A stretch of DNA of 64,000 nt from RXIX01 sp003989075 (GTDB taxonomy: Bacteria; Pseudomonadota; Gammaproteobacteria; Competibacterales; Competibacteraceae), in NCBI GenBank assembly GCA_029780415.1, contig JAKOYN010000147.1:1-64000 (forward strand). Direction: 5' to 3'. The notes below the pieces were generated by a model. It was not told where the DNA came from and did no database searches. It saw nothing but the letters and a program-made list of their open reading frames with translations. This document shows, piece by piece, positions 37,591 to 46,367 of the stretch (its first letter is position 1; each line of letters opens with the position of its first letter). The position numbers and the translations under genes were made by a program.

Positions 37591-38589
37591 TCATCCGAGC
37601 AGGATCAGGTTGGAGCGCAGGATCAGAGCGGTCGCCAGCACATAGAAGGCGCCGAATCCAGCCAGCGCCACGCCGGTCAGCCAGCGCATTTCGCCGGGCA
37701 TCACCCTGCGCAGACTGGCGATGTGGCGACAGGGTGCGAGCAGTCCGGCACCCAATCCAGCAGCAGTGGCGGCGAACAATGGCAGGTACAGCGCATAGCC
37801 GACGTAATCGTAGCCCGCCTTGAGCAGGCAGAACGGGCAGTGATGGTTCGGATTCTCGTACACGTACAGGGACAGGAACGCGATGATGGCGGCGATAGCG
37901 ACTACAAAGGTCAGCCCGCTGATGGCGGCGAACAGCGCTCCCAACGCCGGCCAGCGCCAGAGGGCCGCACCGCTGCCCAGCAGCAGCCCGGCCATGCCAT
38001 AAAACGCCAGCAGTGCCGGCCGCACCGGCCAGCCGGCCAGTTCCGCCGCTGCACCCTGACCCTCGGCGCTGAACAGCGAACCGCAGCAGGAGGTGATCAC
38101 TTCCGGTTTCAGACCGAGGAAGTAGGCGCTTTGCAGTAGCAGCTCCAGCAGCGCCAGCGGCATGATTGCCAACAGCAGGGCATATTTCACCCGCACCAGC
38201 GGATAGTCATGGCCCTGCTGATCGACCCGGTTGAGCAGCAGCCACAGTGCCGCCAGGAAGAACAGGGCGATTTTCAGCAGCAGGGTGGGAAAGCCGAAGG
38301 CATTGATGTTCAGCACGCCGGTGGCGCACATCGCGCCGACAAACTGGCTGGACAGGCTCTCGGCACTGTGCACAAACAGCAGCAGCGACAGCAGTTCCGC
38401 GCCCAGCACGAAACCGAGCAGGGTGGACACCAGATAAGTGCGCCGCTCCAGCCGGATCTGCAGTTCGCTGCCGCTGGCAATATCCCAGTGCCGCAGCAGG
38501 GTCCAGGCAAAGCCGCTGGCCAGCAGCAGTGCGCCGCTCACGCACAGGGCAATCAGGTGCAGGGCGACCAGGGCGGGCGTGATCAGCAT
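37591..38589 (-). CDS. Polytopic membrane protein with CC and CPFC motifs
   Basis: Encodes 332 residues with about eight hydrophobic helices. Cys motifs stand out: ITSCCGSLF between helices and NPNHHCPFCLLKAG near residue 262, the latter with adjacent His, a likely metal or redox site facing the periplasm. I know no named family, but similar proteins occur next to NosL and LolCDE-like genes. It overlaps the ABC ATPase gene by 7 nt. A role in metal transfer or electron transfer across the membrane is inference. Confidence 0.7.
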   Translation of the reverse strand: MLITPALVALHLIALCVSGALLLASGFAWTLLRHWDIASGSELQIRLERRTYLVSTLLGFVLGAELLSLLLFVHSAESLSSQFVGAMCATGVLNINAFGFPTLLLKIALFFLAALWLLLNRVDQQGHDYPLVRVKYALLLAIMPLALLELLLQSAYFLGLKPEVITSCCGSLFSAEGQGAAAELAGWPVRPALLAFYGMAGLLLGSGAALWRWPALGALFAAISGLTFVVAIAAIIAFLSLYVYENPNHHCPFCLLKAGYDYVGYALYLPLFAATAAGLGAGLLAPCRHIASLRRVMPGEMRWLTGVALAGFGAFYVLATALILRSNLILLG

Positions 38590-39266
38590 GCGTAGTCACC
38601 GACGATGTGACCATCGTGCAGTTCGATCAGTCGCGTGACCGGCGCGGCGCTGCATACCCGTGGATCGTGGCTGCTGATAAGCACGGTGCGCCCCTGCGCC
38701 GCCAGTTCGCCAAGCAGCGCCAGCACCTCGCCGGACAGGGCGCTGTCGAGATTGGCGGTGGGTTCATCGGCGATCAGCACCGCCGGATCGTTAATCAGCG
38801 CCCGGGCCAGGGCAGTCCGTTGCGCCTCGCCGCCGGACAGCCATTCCACCCGGCTGGCGGTTTTTCCGTCCAAGCCGAAGCGTTCCAGCAGGGCCTGGGC
38901 GGCCTGGGTCAATTCCCGGTGTGGCCGGCCGAGCGGATAGGCCGGCAGCATCACGTTTTCCAGCACGCTCAGGCCGCGGATCAGGTTGAACTGCTGGAAC
39001 ACAAAGCCGAAGGTGTGTCGGCGCACCTCAGTCAGGAAACGTTCCGGCAGGTTCGAGAGCAGACGGCCATCGAGGCTGATGCGCCCGCTCGTAGGCCGCG
39101 CCAGCGCTCCGACCAGGGTAAGCAGCGTGGTCTTGCCGGAGCCGCTCGGTCCCTTGAATACAGTCATGCCGCCGCGCTGCAGCGTCAGGCTGACCGCGCA
39201 CAGCGCCCGGCACTCGTTGGGCTGACCCTGATGGAAAATCTTGCTGACCGCGCTTAGTTCAATCAT
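38583..39266 (-). CDS. LolD/MacB-type ABC transporter ATP-binding protein
   Basis: Encodes 227 residues from ATG 39266 (AAGGGG 7 nt upstream). Walker A GPSGSGKTT, Q-loop FVFQQFNLIRGLSVLENV, signature WLSGGEAQRTALARALI, Walker B VLIADEPTANLDS and H-loop SSHDPRV. The QFNLI and LSGGE patterns belong to the LolD/MacB/FtsE class. It starts 13 nt after the permease gene, forming an ABC pair that more likely performs mechanical work on periplasmic substrates than classical import. Confidence 0.9.
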   Translation of the reverse strand: MIELSAVSKIFHQGQPNECRALCAVSLTLQRGGMTVFKGPSGSGKTTLLTLVGALARPTSGRISLDGRLLSNLPERFLTEVRRHTFGFVFQQFNLIRGLSVLENVMLPAYPLGRPHRELTQAAQALLERFGLDGKTASRVEWLSGGEAQRTALARALINDPAVLIADEPTANLDSALSGEVLALLGELAAQGRTVLISSHDPRVCSAAPVTRLIELHDGHIVGDYAC

Positions 39267-39278
39267 CAATCAACCCCT

Positions 39279-40415
39279 TCAGCCGCGCATCACCGCATCG
39301 GGATCGGCAATCGCCGCCCGCCAGCCCGGAATCAGCGTGGCGACAATATAGGGCAATACCGTCACCGCCAGCAGGACCAGCAGTTGTTGCAAATCCACCG
39401 CCGGCGTCAGGCGGAATTCGGGATACAGCACCGCCCAGCCTTTCAGGACCGGCGCGAACAGGCGTGCGCCACCGTAGAACACCTGTACGTAGGCCAGCGC
39501 GTAGCCGGTGAGAAAGGCGGTCAGCGAGATCAGGGTTCCTTCCCACAGTTTCATGCGCAGAATATCGCCGGTCTCCCAGCCAATGGCCTTGAGAATGCCG
39601 ATTTCGCGCTTTTCCTCGGCACTCAAGCCGGCGGCCTTGTCCCAGGCCAGAATCAGGAAGGCCAGCAGCAGGGTGCCGAGGGTCAGGAATACGATGCCCT
39701 CGCGCCAGTTGAACAGCGCGTCATAGGTGCGCAGAATTTCCGCGCGCAGGATCGGCCGGCTGGCAGGCAGGGCCAGGGTGATTTTGCCGGCGATGGTGCG
39801 CGCCTCGCGCGGATTGCGCACCGTTAGCACCGCGTCGGTGTAGGTGTCCGCCGGCGGCTGGAATAACTGATGGAAGGCGCTTTCCGACAGCAGCAGCAGA
39901 TCGGCACTGAGCAGTTCCGAAGTGCTATCGAGCAGGGCGGTGATTTTCAGCGGCAGCGGCTGGCCATTGGCGGCGCGCAGGCTGAGATAGTCGCCAACAC
40001 CGACCTCGCGTACCCGGGCCAGCGTCGCGCCGACCATGATGGCATCCGCCGTCAGACCGCGTTCCGGGGCAACCATCAGGGTGTAATTGGCCTTGACCGC
40101 CGGGTCGTAGTAATAGCCCCACAGCCGGCCGCGCACCGCGCTGACGCCGCGAATGCCGCGCAGGGTGTCCAGCCAGGCCGCAGGCAGCAGATCATGCCGG
40201 CCGGCGTTGAGCTTTTGCACGATGAGTTCGGGCGCATCCTGCATCAGCGTCGCCGCCTCGCGCCGCAGGCCCTGGCTGAGCAGCAGTACCGAGGCGAACA
40301 GGAACACCAGCAGGGTGTAGACCAGCAGCAGGCCGAGGTTGCGGGTCTTGCGCCGCAACAGGGCAGCAAGGGTGTAGTCGATCAGATAGTTCTGCCGTTC
40401 GAGCCAGGTACGCAT
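39279..40415 (-). CDS. FtsX/LolC/MacB-type ABC transporter permease
   Basis: Encodes 378 residues from ATG 40415. The layout is one N-terminal span (about 28-50), a roughly 200-residue periplasmic domain, and three C-terminal spans with the FtsX-type coupling motif EEKREIGILKAIGWETGDILRMK. The periplasmic part is smaller than in MacB. It lies first in the NosL/TlpA cluster. The substrate may be a lipoprotein or a metal-carrying protein; not visible from sequence. Confidence 0.87.
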   Translation of the reverse strand: MRTWLERQNYLIDYTLAALLRRKTRNLGLLLVYTLLVFLFASVLLLSQGLRREAATLMQDAPELIVQKLNAGRHDLLPAAWLDTLRGIRGVSAVRGRLWGYYYDPAVKANYTLMVAPERGLTADAIMVGATLARVREVGVGDYLSLRAANGQPLPLKITALLDSTSELLSADLLLLSESAFHQLFQPPADTYTDAVLTVRNPREARTIAGKITLALPASRPILRAEILRTYDALFNWREGIVFLTLGTLLLAFLILAWDKAAGLSAEEKREIGILKAIGWETGDILRMKLWEGTLISLTAFLTGYALAYVQVFYGGARLFAPVLKGWAVLYPEFRLTPAVDLQQLLVLLAVTVLPYIVATLIPGWRAAIADPDAVMRG

Positions 40416-40513
40416 CTCATTTTGGTCAGGGAACGCCGGGAGCAAAACGGTATCACAATCGCGGTAACGGGAAGCACCTGGCATTGATCATCTTCAAGGG
40501 AGAAGGCGTGGAT

Positions 40514-41041
40514 ATGAAAAAAATCGCATTGCTGTTGCTGATGCTGCTGAGCGGCTGCACAGTGGCGCCGCCCGAGGGTGTGACCCCGCTCAGCGGTTTC
40601 GAGCTGCAGCGCTATCTGGGCAAGTGGTATGAAATCGCCCGGCTGGATCACAGCTTTGAACGCGGCCTGAGCGATGTGAGCGCTAGCTACAGTTTGCGCG
40701 ATGATGGCGGCGTGCGGGTGCTGAATCGTGGCTACGATGCCCAGGCGCAACGCTGGAAGGAGGCTGAGGGCCGCGCCTATTTCATCGGCGAGCCGAGTGT
40801 GGGCTCGCTGAAGGTGTCGTTCTTCGGCCCGTTCTATGGTGGTTATCACGTCATCGCCCTGGATCGGGAACAGTATGCCTGGGTGATGATCAGCGGGCCG
40901 AGCCGCGATTATCTGTGGATTCTGGCCCGCGAGCGGCAGTTGCCACCGACGGTGCGCGCGGCTCTGCTGCAGCAGGCCCAGGCCCTGGGCTTTGCTACCG
41001 AAGCTCTGATCTGGGTGCAACAGACGCGCGATGATGCCTGA
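40514..41041 (+). CDS. blc: Outer-membrane lipocalin Blc
   Basis: Encodes 175 residues from ATG 40514 (a GTG at 40508 adds two residues and has a better-spaced GGAGAAGG). A lipoprotein signal ends in LMLLSGC. The lipocalin fold shows GKWYEIARLDHSFERGL near the start, and the closing YLWILARER strand. It binds lipids such as lysophospholipids at the outer membrane and is usually stress-induced. It is divergent from the ABC permease gene. Confidence 0.93.
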   Translation: MKKIALLLLMLLSGCTVAPPEGVTPLSGFELQRYLGKWYEIARLDHSFERGLSDVSASYSLRDDGGVRVLNRGYDAQAQRWKEAEGRAYFIGEPSVGSLKVSFFGPFYGGYHVIALDREQYAWVMISGPSRDYLWILARERQLPPTVRAALLQQAQALGFATEALIWVQQTRDDA

Positions 41042-41051
41042 GCACGCCGCA

Positions 41052-41357
41052 TTATTCGGCGCCGGGAACAGGCAGTAGCAGTGCACCGCTAGGGAAGTGT
41101 TCCAGCGCCGCTGGATGATCCTGAAAGGGTGCGTGGTAGTCGGCCTGACTCGGGTGGCGGGTGTAGCGCGCCTCGGTGAACAGGCTTAGATCACTCAGGC
41201 CCAGTTCCCGGGCCAGCGCCCGGTCAGAGGTATCGGCGACGTCCCGGGAGCGCCAGGCCGCGTCCATCTGGGTCAGGACAAACAGCAGCAGCAGGACTGT
41301 CAGCAGCGCCAGGGCGACCTTGGCCTTGCGCAGTGTGGTCAAGCGGTGTAGCGGCAT
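41052..41357 (-). CDS. Small single-span membrane protein
   Basis: Encodes 101 residues from ATG 41357: basic start (MPLHRLTTLRKAK), one hydrophobic helix (about 13-30), then a charged outside part with DTSDRALARELGLSDLSLFTE and ARYTRHPSQADYHAPFQDHP. It converges with the lipocalin gene, 10 nt apart. No family recognised. The His/Tyr/Pro-rich tail resembles small proteins of unknown function near peptidoglycan genes. namZ is divergent at 41458. Confidence 0.55.
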   Translation of the reverse strand: MPLHRLTTLRKAKVALALLTVLLLLFVLTQMDAAWRSRDVADTSDRALARELGLSDLSLFTEARYTRHPSQADYHAPFQDHPAALEHFPSGALLLPVPGAE

Positions 41358-41457
41358 CGCGCATGTCCCGTATTCTCGTTGAGCATCAGCATACTCCGAT
41401 GCCGCTGGCATGTAGAATCACCACTCCCCATTTCCCAATCAAGGAGCGCAAGTCGCG

Positions 41458-42639
41458 ATGTCCCGTGTCCAGACTGGCCTGGAAGTCCTGATCAGCGACT
41501 GTCCTGAAAAAATCCGTGGTGCGCGCATTGGCGTGGTCTGCCATCCTGCCAGCGTTGATGCCGAACTGCGCCATGCCCTGGACCTGCTGCAGGCGGCTGG
41601 TGCGCACATCGCCGCCATTTTCGGTCCTGAACATGGTGCGCGCGGCGAAGCGCAGGATATGGAAGGGGTGGATGATCTGGCGCTGGATCCGCGTCTGGGC
41701 GTGCCGGTGCACAGCTTGTACGGGGCGAGCCTGGCCACCCTGAAGCCGCGCCCGGAGCAGTTACGCGATCTCGATGTGCTGGTGATCGACCTGCAGGATG
41801 TCGGTGCGCGTTATTACACCTTCGTCTGGACCCTGGCGCTGTGCATGGAAGCGGCGGGCCAGATTGGCCTGCGCGTACTGGTCTGTGACCGGCCCAATCC
41901 GCTCAATGGCATCACCACCGAGGGCAATCTGCTCCAGCCGGGCTTTGAATCCTTTGTCGGCCTGCATCCGGTGCCCAACCGGCATGGCCTGACCCCCGGC
42001 GAGATTGCCCGCTATGTCCGCGAGTGGCGCGGTATCGACTGCGAACTGGAGATCGTGCCGATGCGCGGCTGGCAGCGCGCGATGTATTTCGATGCGACCG
42101 GGCTGCCCTGGGTGTATCCATCACCGAATATGCCCACGCTGGAAACCGCGCTGGTCTATCCGGGCATGTGCCTGGTGGAGGCTACCGAACTGTCGGAAGG
42201 ACGCGGCACCTGCCGGCCCTTTGAAGTCGCCGGTGCGCCGGGGATCGATGCCGAGGCGCTGGCGGCCGAGCTGACGCGGCAGGGTCTGGCTGGCTGCCGG
42301 TTTCGCCCGCTGTATTTCCGGCCCAAGTTTCAAAAGCACGCCGGCGGCACTTGCGGGGGCGTGCAGATTCATATCACTGAGCGGCAGCAGTTTGATGCCT
42401 ATGCCACCGGCGTGGCCTTTCTGGACAGCGTCAAGCGTCTTGCGCCGCAGGTATTTGCCTGGCGGGAAAAGCCCTATGAATTTGTCGCCGACATTCCGGC
42501 GATTGACCTGCTGGCGGGCGATGCCAGCCTGCGTCAGGCGTTGGAAGATGCCGCCGACTGGCGGGAGCTGGCGGCCGACTGGGCGCGGCAGCGGGCGGAA
42601 TTTGAGGCGGTGCGGCGCGCTGTATTGCTCTATTCCTGA
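41458..42639 (+). CDS. namZ: Exo-beta-N-acetylmuramidase NamZ (DUF1343)
   Basis: Encodes 393 residues. DUF1343 motifs: IFGPEHGARGEAQ near residue 60, DLQDVGARYYTFVW, CDRPNPLNG, YPSPNMPT and ELSEGRGTCRPFEVAG. NamZ releases N-acetylmuramic acid from the non-reducing end of peptidoglycan fragments. Here no signal peptide is seen, so it would act in the cytoplasm in wall recycling. AAGGAG lies 11 nt before the ATG. The last 10 bases overlap the converging cbiX gene. Confidence 0.88.
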   Translation: MSRVQTGLEVLISDCPEKIRGARIGVVCHPASVDAELRHALDLLQAAGAHIAAIFGPEHGARGEAQDMEGVDDLALDPRLGVPVHSLYGASLATLKPRPEQLRDLDVLVIDLQDVGARYYTFVWTLALCMEAAGQIGLRVLVCDRPNPLNGITTEGNLLQPGFESFVGLHPVPNRHGLTPGEIARYVREWRGIDCELEIVPMRGWQRAMYFDATGLPWVYPSPNMPTLETALVYPGMCLVEATELSEGRGTCRPFEVAGAPGIDAEALAAELTRQGLAGCRFRPLYFRPKFQKHAGGTCGGVQIHITERQQFDAYATGVAFLDSVKRLAPQVFAWREKPYEFVADIPAIDLLAGDASLRQALEDAADWRELAADWARQRAEFEAVRRAVLLYS

Positions 42640-43517
42640 ACGGGATCAACGGGATCGCGGCGGGCGCGGTTTGGGCATAACCAGCAGTTCGGCGGTGCAC
42701 GGCCACTTTCGGCTTCCTCAAGTCGCACCAGCAGGGTGGCGACCACGCCGGGATCGGCGTTCAGATAGGAGGCCAGCGCCACCTGGGGCTGGTCGTGGCG
42801 CTGCTGGAAGGCGGTGACCGTGGCCTCGATCTGTCGCGCCAGTCGCCCGGCGAATAGCAGATAGGGCAACACCAGCAGCTGTGGAAATTCGAGCCGGCGC
42901 AGCTGCTCCAGGGCCTGTTCGACGGACGGCATGGCGCGACTGGCATACGCGGTTTCCATCCAGGCAAAGCCCAGGGTTTCGCCAAGCAGGCGGGTAGCGC
43001 GGGCAACAGTGGCGTTGGCGTCGGGATCGGCGCCCCCGCGCCCGACCACCAGCAGCAGGCTGTCCTGACGCTGGTAATGACTCGCGAAGGCTGCTTCAGC
43101 CGCAGCAATGCGAGCAGCGGCGACGTGCAGCAGATGGGTATGTACGCCCAGTTCAGCGGCCAGGATGATTGTCATTTCCGGATGGCGCGCCCGCGCCGAT
43201 TCCAGAAGCGCCGGAATGTCGTGTTTGAGATGCCCGGCGGCCAGCAGCAGCGCCGGCAGCACGGTGACCCGGCGCACGCCCTGCTGCCAGAGCTGCTCCA
43301 GTGCAGTGGCGATATCCGGCGCGGCCAGTTCCAGAAAAGCGGTCTGTACGGTGCGTTCCGGCAGCGCCTGACGGACCTGCGCCACCAGGGTTGCGAATTC
43401 AGTCAGACCGGCAGCGAGCCGGGTGCCGTGGCCGACCAGCAGCACGGTGGGCAGAGCGTTCTGGGCTGGGGAGATGGGCATGGAGCTTGCTAAGTGGTTC
43501 TGCGTGAGCACGCGCAT
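42630..43517 (-). CDS. CbiX-type chelatase (sirohydrochlorin/cobalt chelatase family), tandem form
   Basis: Encodes 295 residues from ATG 43517 (AGGAACCC just upstream). Two CbiX-like halves: the first (about 20-140) keeps the catalytic-type His in LLVGHGTRLA and LAAGHLKHDIP. The second starts LLVVGRGGADPDANA where the His has become Arg, so only the first half keeps the full site. The tail has NCWLC, a CxxC that may bind a metal or Fe-S centre. It inserts Co or Fe into sirohydrochlorin or a related tetrapyrrole; cobA at 49231 makes the precursor. Confidence 0.8.
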   Translation of the reverse strand: MRVLTQNHLASSMPISPAQNALPTVLLVGHGTRLAAGLTEFATLVAQVRQALPERTVQTAFLELAAPDIATALEQLWQQGVRRVTVLPALLLAAGHLKHDIPALLESARARHPEMTIILAAELGVHTHLLHVAAARIAAAEAAFASHYQRQDSLLLVVGRGGADPDANATVARATRLLGETLGFAWMETAYASRAMPSVEQALEQLRRLEFPQLLVLPYLLFAGRLARQIEATVTAFQQRHDQPQVALASYLNADPGVVATLLVRLEEAESGRAPPNCWLCPNRARRDPVDPVQE

Positions 43518-43590
43518 GGGTTCCTGATGGAATCGTGTCTATCTTAGTGCTTAGGGATGGATTTTCATTCGCCACCTTTTGGAGCAAGTC

Positions 43591-44202
43591 ATGATTACCA
43601 TTCAATATCCGCACATGGGGCTGAACGATGAGCGCGCCCCGGTATTCGTTCAGATGTGGAATACATGGCGCGTCACCCGTACCGACACCAAGCAGCATAT
43701 CATCGCCTGGGTCGCGGCCGTGGCCCGCAGTGCGCCCGGCGGCAAACTCAAGGAACTGGTGATTTCCTGTCACGGTGCCCCGGGATTTCTGCAATTGGGC
43801 GAAGGCTTCGGGCCATCGGACGTGAGCCTGTTTCAGGGCTGGCGAGGTCTGGTGGATAAGATCTGGATTCGGGCCTGTCTGGTAGCGCGCATCGTGGGTG
43901 CGGAAACCGCCAGTCAGGGCGATGGCGCCTTCCTCACGGCACTGGGCATGAGCGGTAATGGCCATACCTTTTGCCAGGGTGTGGCCAGGGCTGCCAACTG
44001 CTATCTCGTGGTGGGCACCGAACTCCAGGTTTCCGCGAACTACACCCAGGCTAACCCGGTTCCGTATGGTCAACTCGACAGTTATGAAGGGCTGGTCCTG
44101 TCCTATCACCCGGATGGAACCATCGGCTGGTCGCACCGCTATCCGTCGGTGTACAACGCCAACCCCACGACGCTGACGGCAAGCTCGCCGAACCGGGAAT
44201 AA
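43591..44202 (+). CDS. Small protein with caspase-fold (clan CD) signatures
   Basis: Encodes 203 residues from ATG 43591 (GGAGC 6-7 nt upstream). A hydrophobic strand ends in His-Gly, ELVISCHGAPGF (H61-G62). A second hydrophobic strand ends in Ala-Cys, KIWIRACLVA (C96). This pair, strand-HG then strand-xC about 35 residues apart, is the clan CD cysteine-peptidase pattern. No signal peptide, no membrane helix, no partner domain. The Gly/Ser-rich region GMSGNGHTFCQGVARAANC follows. It may be a small caspase-like peptidase or an inactive relative. Neighbours give no clue. Confidence 0.6.
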   Translation: MITIQYPHMGLNDERAPVFVQMWNTWRVTRTDTKQHIIAWVAAVARSAPGGKLKELVISCHGAPGFLQLGEGFGPSDVSLFQGWRGLVDKIWIRACLVARIVGAETASQGDGAFLTALGMSGNGHTFCQGVARAANCYLVVGTELQVSANYTQANPVPYGQLDSYEGLVLSYHPDGTIGWSHRYPSVYNANPTTLTASSPNRE

Positions 44203-44307
44203 GCGTGCGGTGCCGTCACCGGTTGCGGGCTGTGGAGAGTGCCTGGATGCCAAATAACAGGTAACCGGGCGTTCGAAAGTGAGCGGAATTTGGATGCCGG
44301 CCTGCAT

Positions 44308-44324
44308 CCCCGGCAACGCCGGGG
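44308..44324. terminator. Short GC-rich hairpin between convergent genes
   Basis: CCCCGGC (44308-44314) and GCCGGGG (44318-44324) form a 7-bp stem with a 3-nt loop, 44 nt beyond the aqpZ stop. Palindromic sequence just upstream (ATGCCGGCCTGCAT, 44293-44307) gives a REP-like look. No T-run. Confidence 0.45.
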
Positions 44325-44367
44325 ACTCATCAGGTCAGTTTGTGCGAACGCGCGGCTGGAACCGCGT

Positions 44368-45075
44368 TCAGTCCTTGGCCATCCAGCGGTGGAAGAAGCC
44401 CGCCGCCGCGGCGCCGGCGATCGGCGCGACCCAGAACAGCCAGAGTTGTTGCAGCGCCCAGCCGCCAACGAAGATCGCCTGGCTGGTGCTGCGCGCCGGA
44501 TTTACCGAGGTGTTGGTGACCGGAATGCTGATCAGATGGATCAGGGTCAGGCATAGGCCGATGGCGATCGGCGCGAAACCGGTCGGCGTGTTCTTGTGGG
44601 TTGCGCCGAGGATGACGATCAGGAAGAAGAATGTCATCACCACTTCACAGATCAGCGCTGCGTTCATCCCGTACTTGCCGGGCGAGTGTTCGCCAAAGCC
44701 ATTGGCGGCAAAACCGCCCAGGCTGGAAAAATCACCCTTGCCGGTGAAGATCAGGTAAATCACCGCCGCGCCGGCGATGGCGCCGAGCACCTGGGCGATG
44801 ATGTAGGGCAGCAGGTCGGAGGCCGGAAAGCGCCCACCCGCCCACAGGCCAACCGACACTGCCGGATTCAGGTGGCAGCCGGAAATGTGGCCTATGGCAT
44901 AAGCCATGGTCAGCACGGTCAGACCGAAGGCCAGTGAGACGCCGACCAGGGCGATGCCGAGCGGATACTGATCCGGGCCATAAAAGACGGCAGCGAGCAC
45001 GGCACTGCCGCAGCCACCGAGAACCAGCCACAGGGTGCCGATGAACTCGGCGGCGAGACGATTGCTAAGGGGCAT
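44368..45075 (-). CDS. aqpZ: Aquaporin Z water channel
   Basis: Encodes 235 residues, six membrane spans with the two half-helix motifs GCHLNPAVSVGL and NTSVNPARSTSQ. The Arg after the second NPA and HisHisThr-like narrow-filter residues (HLISIPVTNTSVNPAR) fit a water-selective AqpZ. The N-terminus RLAAEFIGTLWLVLGGCGSAV is typical. AAGGAG precedes the ATG by 8 nt. Single gene unit. Confidence 0.93.
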   Translation of the reverse strand: MPLSNRLAAEFIGTLWLVLGGCGSAVLAAVFYGPDQYPLGIALVGVSLAFGLTVLTMAYAIGHISGCHLNPAVSVGLWAGGRFPASDLLPYIIAQVLGAIAGAAVIYLIFTGKGDFSSLGGFAANGFGEHSPGKYGMNAALICEVVMTFFFLIVILGATHKNTPTGFAPIAIGLCLTLIHLISIPVTNTSVNPARSTSQAIFVGGWALQQLWLFWVAPIAGAAAAGFFHRWMAKD

Positions 45076-45262
45076 TGTTCAATCTCCTTGATGCTGCGTG
45101 ATGCATGAAGACATTGCGTCCTGGAAACGTCGTAGACACGATCAGGGTCGGCACCCGAATCAGGTCACAGACGCCGCAAAGTTTAGTTGCCCGTGGTGGT
45201 TTTTGTGATGACGCGTCGCGTCGATGTGATCGGCAGTCCCGACATGGAATGCGGTGCGCGGT

Positions 45263-46273
45263 TCAGGCGGCGCGGCTTTTGCCATACAGCGGCGCGTAGA
45301 GCGCGGCCAGACGAATCGCCTCGGCCATGCTCAGGGCATTGGCGCGGCCCGTACCGGCCAGATCGAAGGCGGTGCCGTGGTCGACCGAACTGCGGATGAA
45401 GGGCAGGCCGAGGGTGACGGCGATGGTGCGCTGGAAATCGACCATCTTGGTGGCGATGTGGCCCTGGTCGTGGTAGAGCGACAGCACGGCGTCGAAGGTG
45501 CCGTTCAGGGCGAGGTGAAACACCGAATCGGCGGCAATCGGCCCGCTGACCTCCAAGCCGAGGGCGCGCGCTGCGGCAATGGCCGGCGCCAGTTCGCGGC
45601 CTTCCTCATCACCGAATAGACCGTGCTCGCCGCCATGCGGATTAAGACCAGCCACCGCCAGCCGCGGTCGGGCAATGCCCAGGGTCTGCAAAGCCGCTGC
45701 GCTGCGCCGCAGGTAGTCGAGTACCCGTTCGCGGGTCACCAGACCGATCGCCTGCGCCAGCGAGACGTGGCGGCTGAGAAAAAAGACTTTCAACTCGAAG
45801 ACCTGGAACATGGTCAGCGGGTCGGTGCTGCCAGTCAGCCGACCGAGCAGTTCGGTGTGGCCGATGTCCGGCACGCCGGCGGCCCGGAACGCTTCCTTGT
45901 TGATCGGTGTGGTGGCCAGCGCATCGAGTTGCCCAGCCTGGGCCAGTTCCACCGCGCGGTTGATGAACTCGAAGGCAGCACGGCCGGCTTCAGCCTGTAC
46001 CTGGCCGAAGATCACCTGTTCAGCATCGATATTGTCCAGATCGATCAGGTCGATGCTGCCCGGCCGGTAATGGCCGGCGGCGGGGTCGCTCACCGGGTGC
46101 AGTTTCAGATCCAGCCCGGTGCAGCGCAGCGCCCGGCGCAGCGCCGAACCCGTGCCAATCACCAGCGGTCGCGCGGTCGCGTACAGCGCCGGATCGGCCA
46201 GTGCCTTGACTACGATCTCCGGGCCGACACCGGCGATATCGCCCAGGGGAATACCGATCAGGCTTCTATTCAT
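45263..46273 (-). CDS. PdxA-family dehydrogenase, probably PdxA2 type
   Basis: Encodes 336 residues from ATG 46273. PdxA-fold motifs: IPLGDIAGVGPEIV, ALATTPINKEAF, VAGLNPHGGEHGLFG, and SLYHDQGHIATKMVDF. PdxA proper has GDPAG and a YHDQGLPVLK-like segment; here GDIAG and HDQGHIATK resemble the PdxA2 branch, which oxidises 4-phospho-D-threonate/erythronate. It is divergent from pdxST, which make PLP without PdxA, so a role outside B6 synthesis is more likely. NAD is the expected acceptor. Metal-binding His residues are present (H-T-E-L-L-G, HDQGH). Confidence 0.85.
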   Translation of the reverse strand: MNRSLIGIPLGDIAGVGPEIVVKALADPALYATARPLVIGTGSALRRALRCTGLDLKLHPVSDPAAGHYRPGSIDLIDLDNIDAEQVIFGQVQAEAGRAAFEFINRAVELAQAGQLDALATTPINKEAFRAAGVPDIGHTELLGRLTGSTDPLTMFQVFELKVFFLSRHVSLAQAIGLVTRERVLDYLRRSAAALQTLGIARPRLAVAGLNPHGGEHGLFGDEEGRELAPAIAAARALGLEVSGPIAADSVFHLALNGTFDAVLSLYHDQGHIATKMVDFQRTIAVTLGLPFIRSSVDHGTAFDLAGTGRANALSMAEAIRLAALYAPLYGKSRAA

Positions 46274-46356
46274 GCGGATATCCGGATTTTTGCGCCAGCG
46301 GGGAAATTCGCCGGCCATGCGGCGGTCACAGGGGATACGGCAGCGGGACGCGGTCG

Positions 46357-46365
46357 TGATATACT
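46357..46365 (+). promoter_or_regulatory. Extended -10 promoter of pdxST
   Basis: TGATATACT (46357-46365) is a TGn extended -10 with TATACT. The -35 region (ACGGCA at 46337-46342) is poor, as allowed for extended -10 promoters. Transcription would start near 46372, giving a leader of about 77 nt to the pdxS ATG. Confidence 0.5.
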
Positions 46366-46367
46366 CC

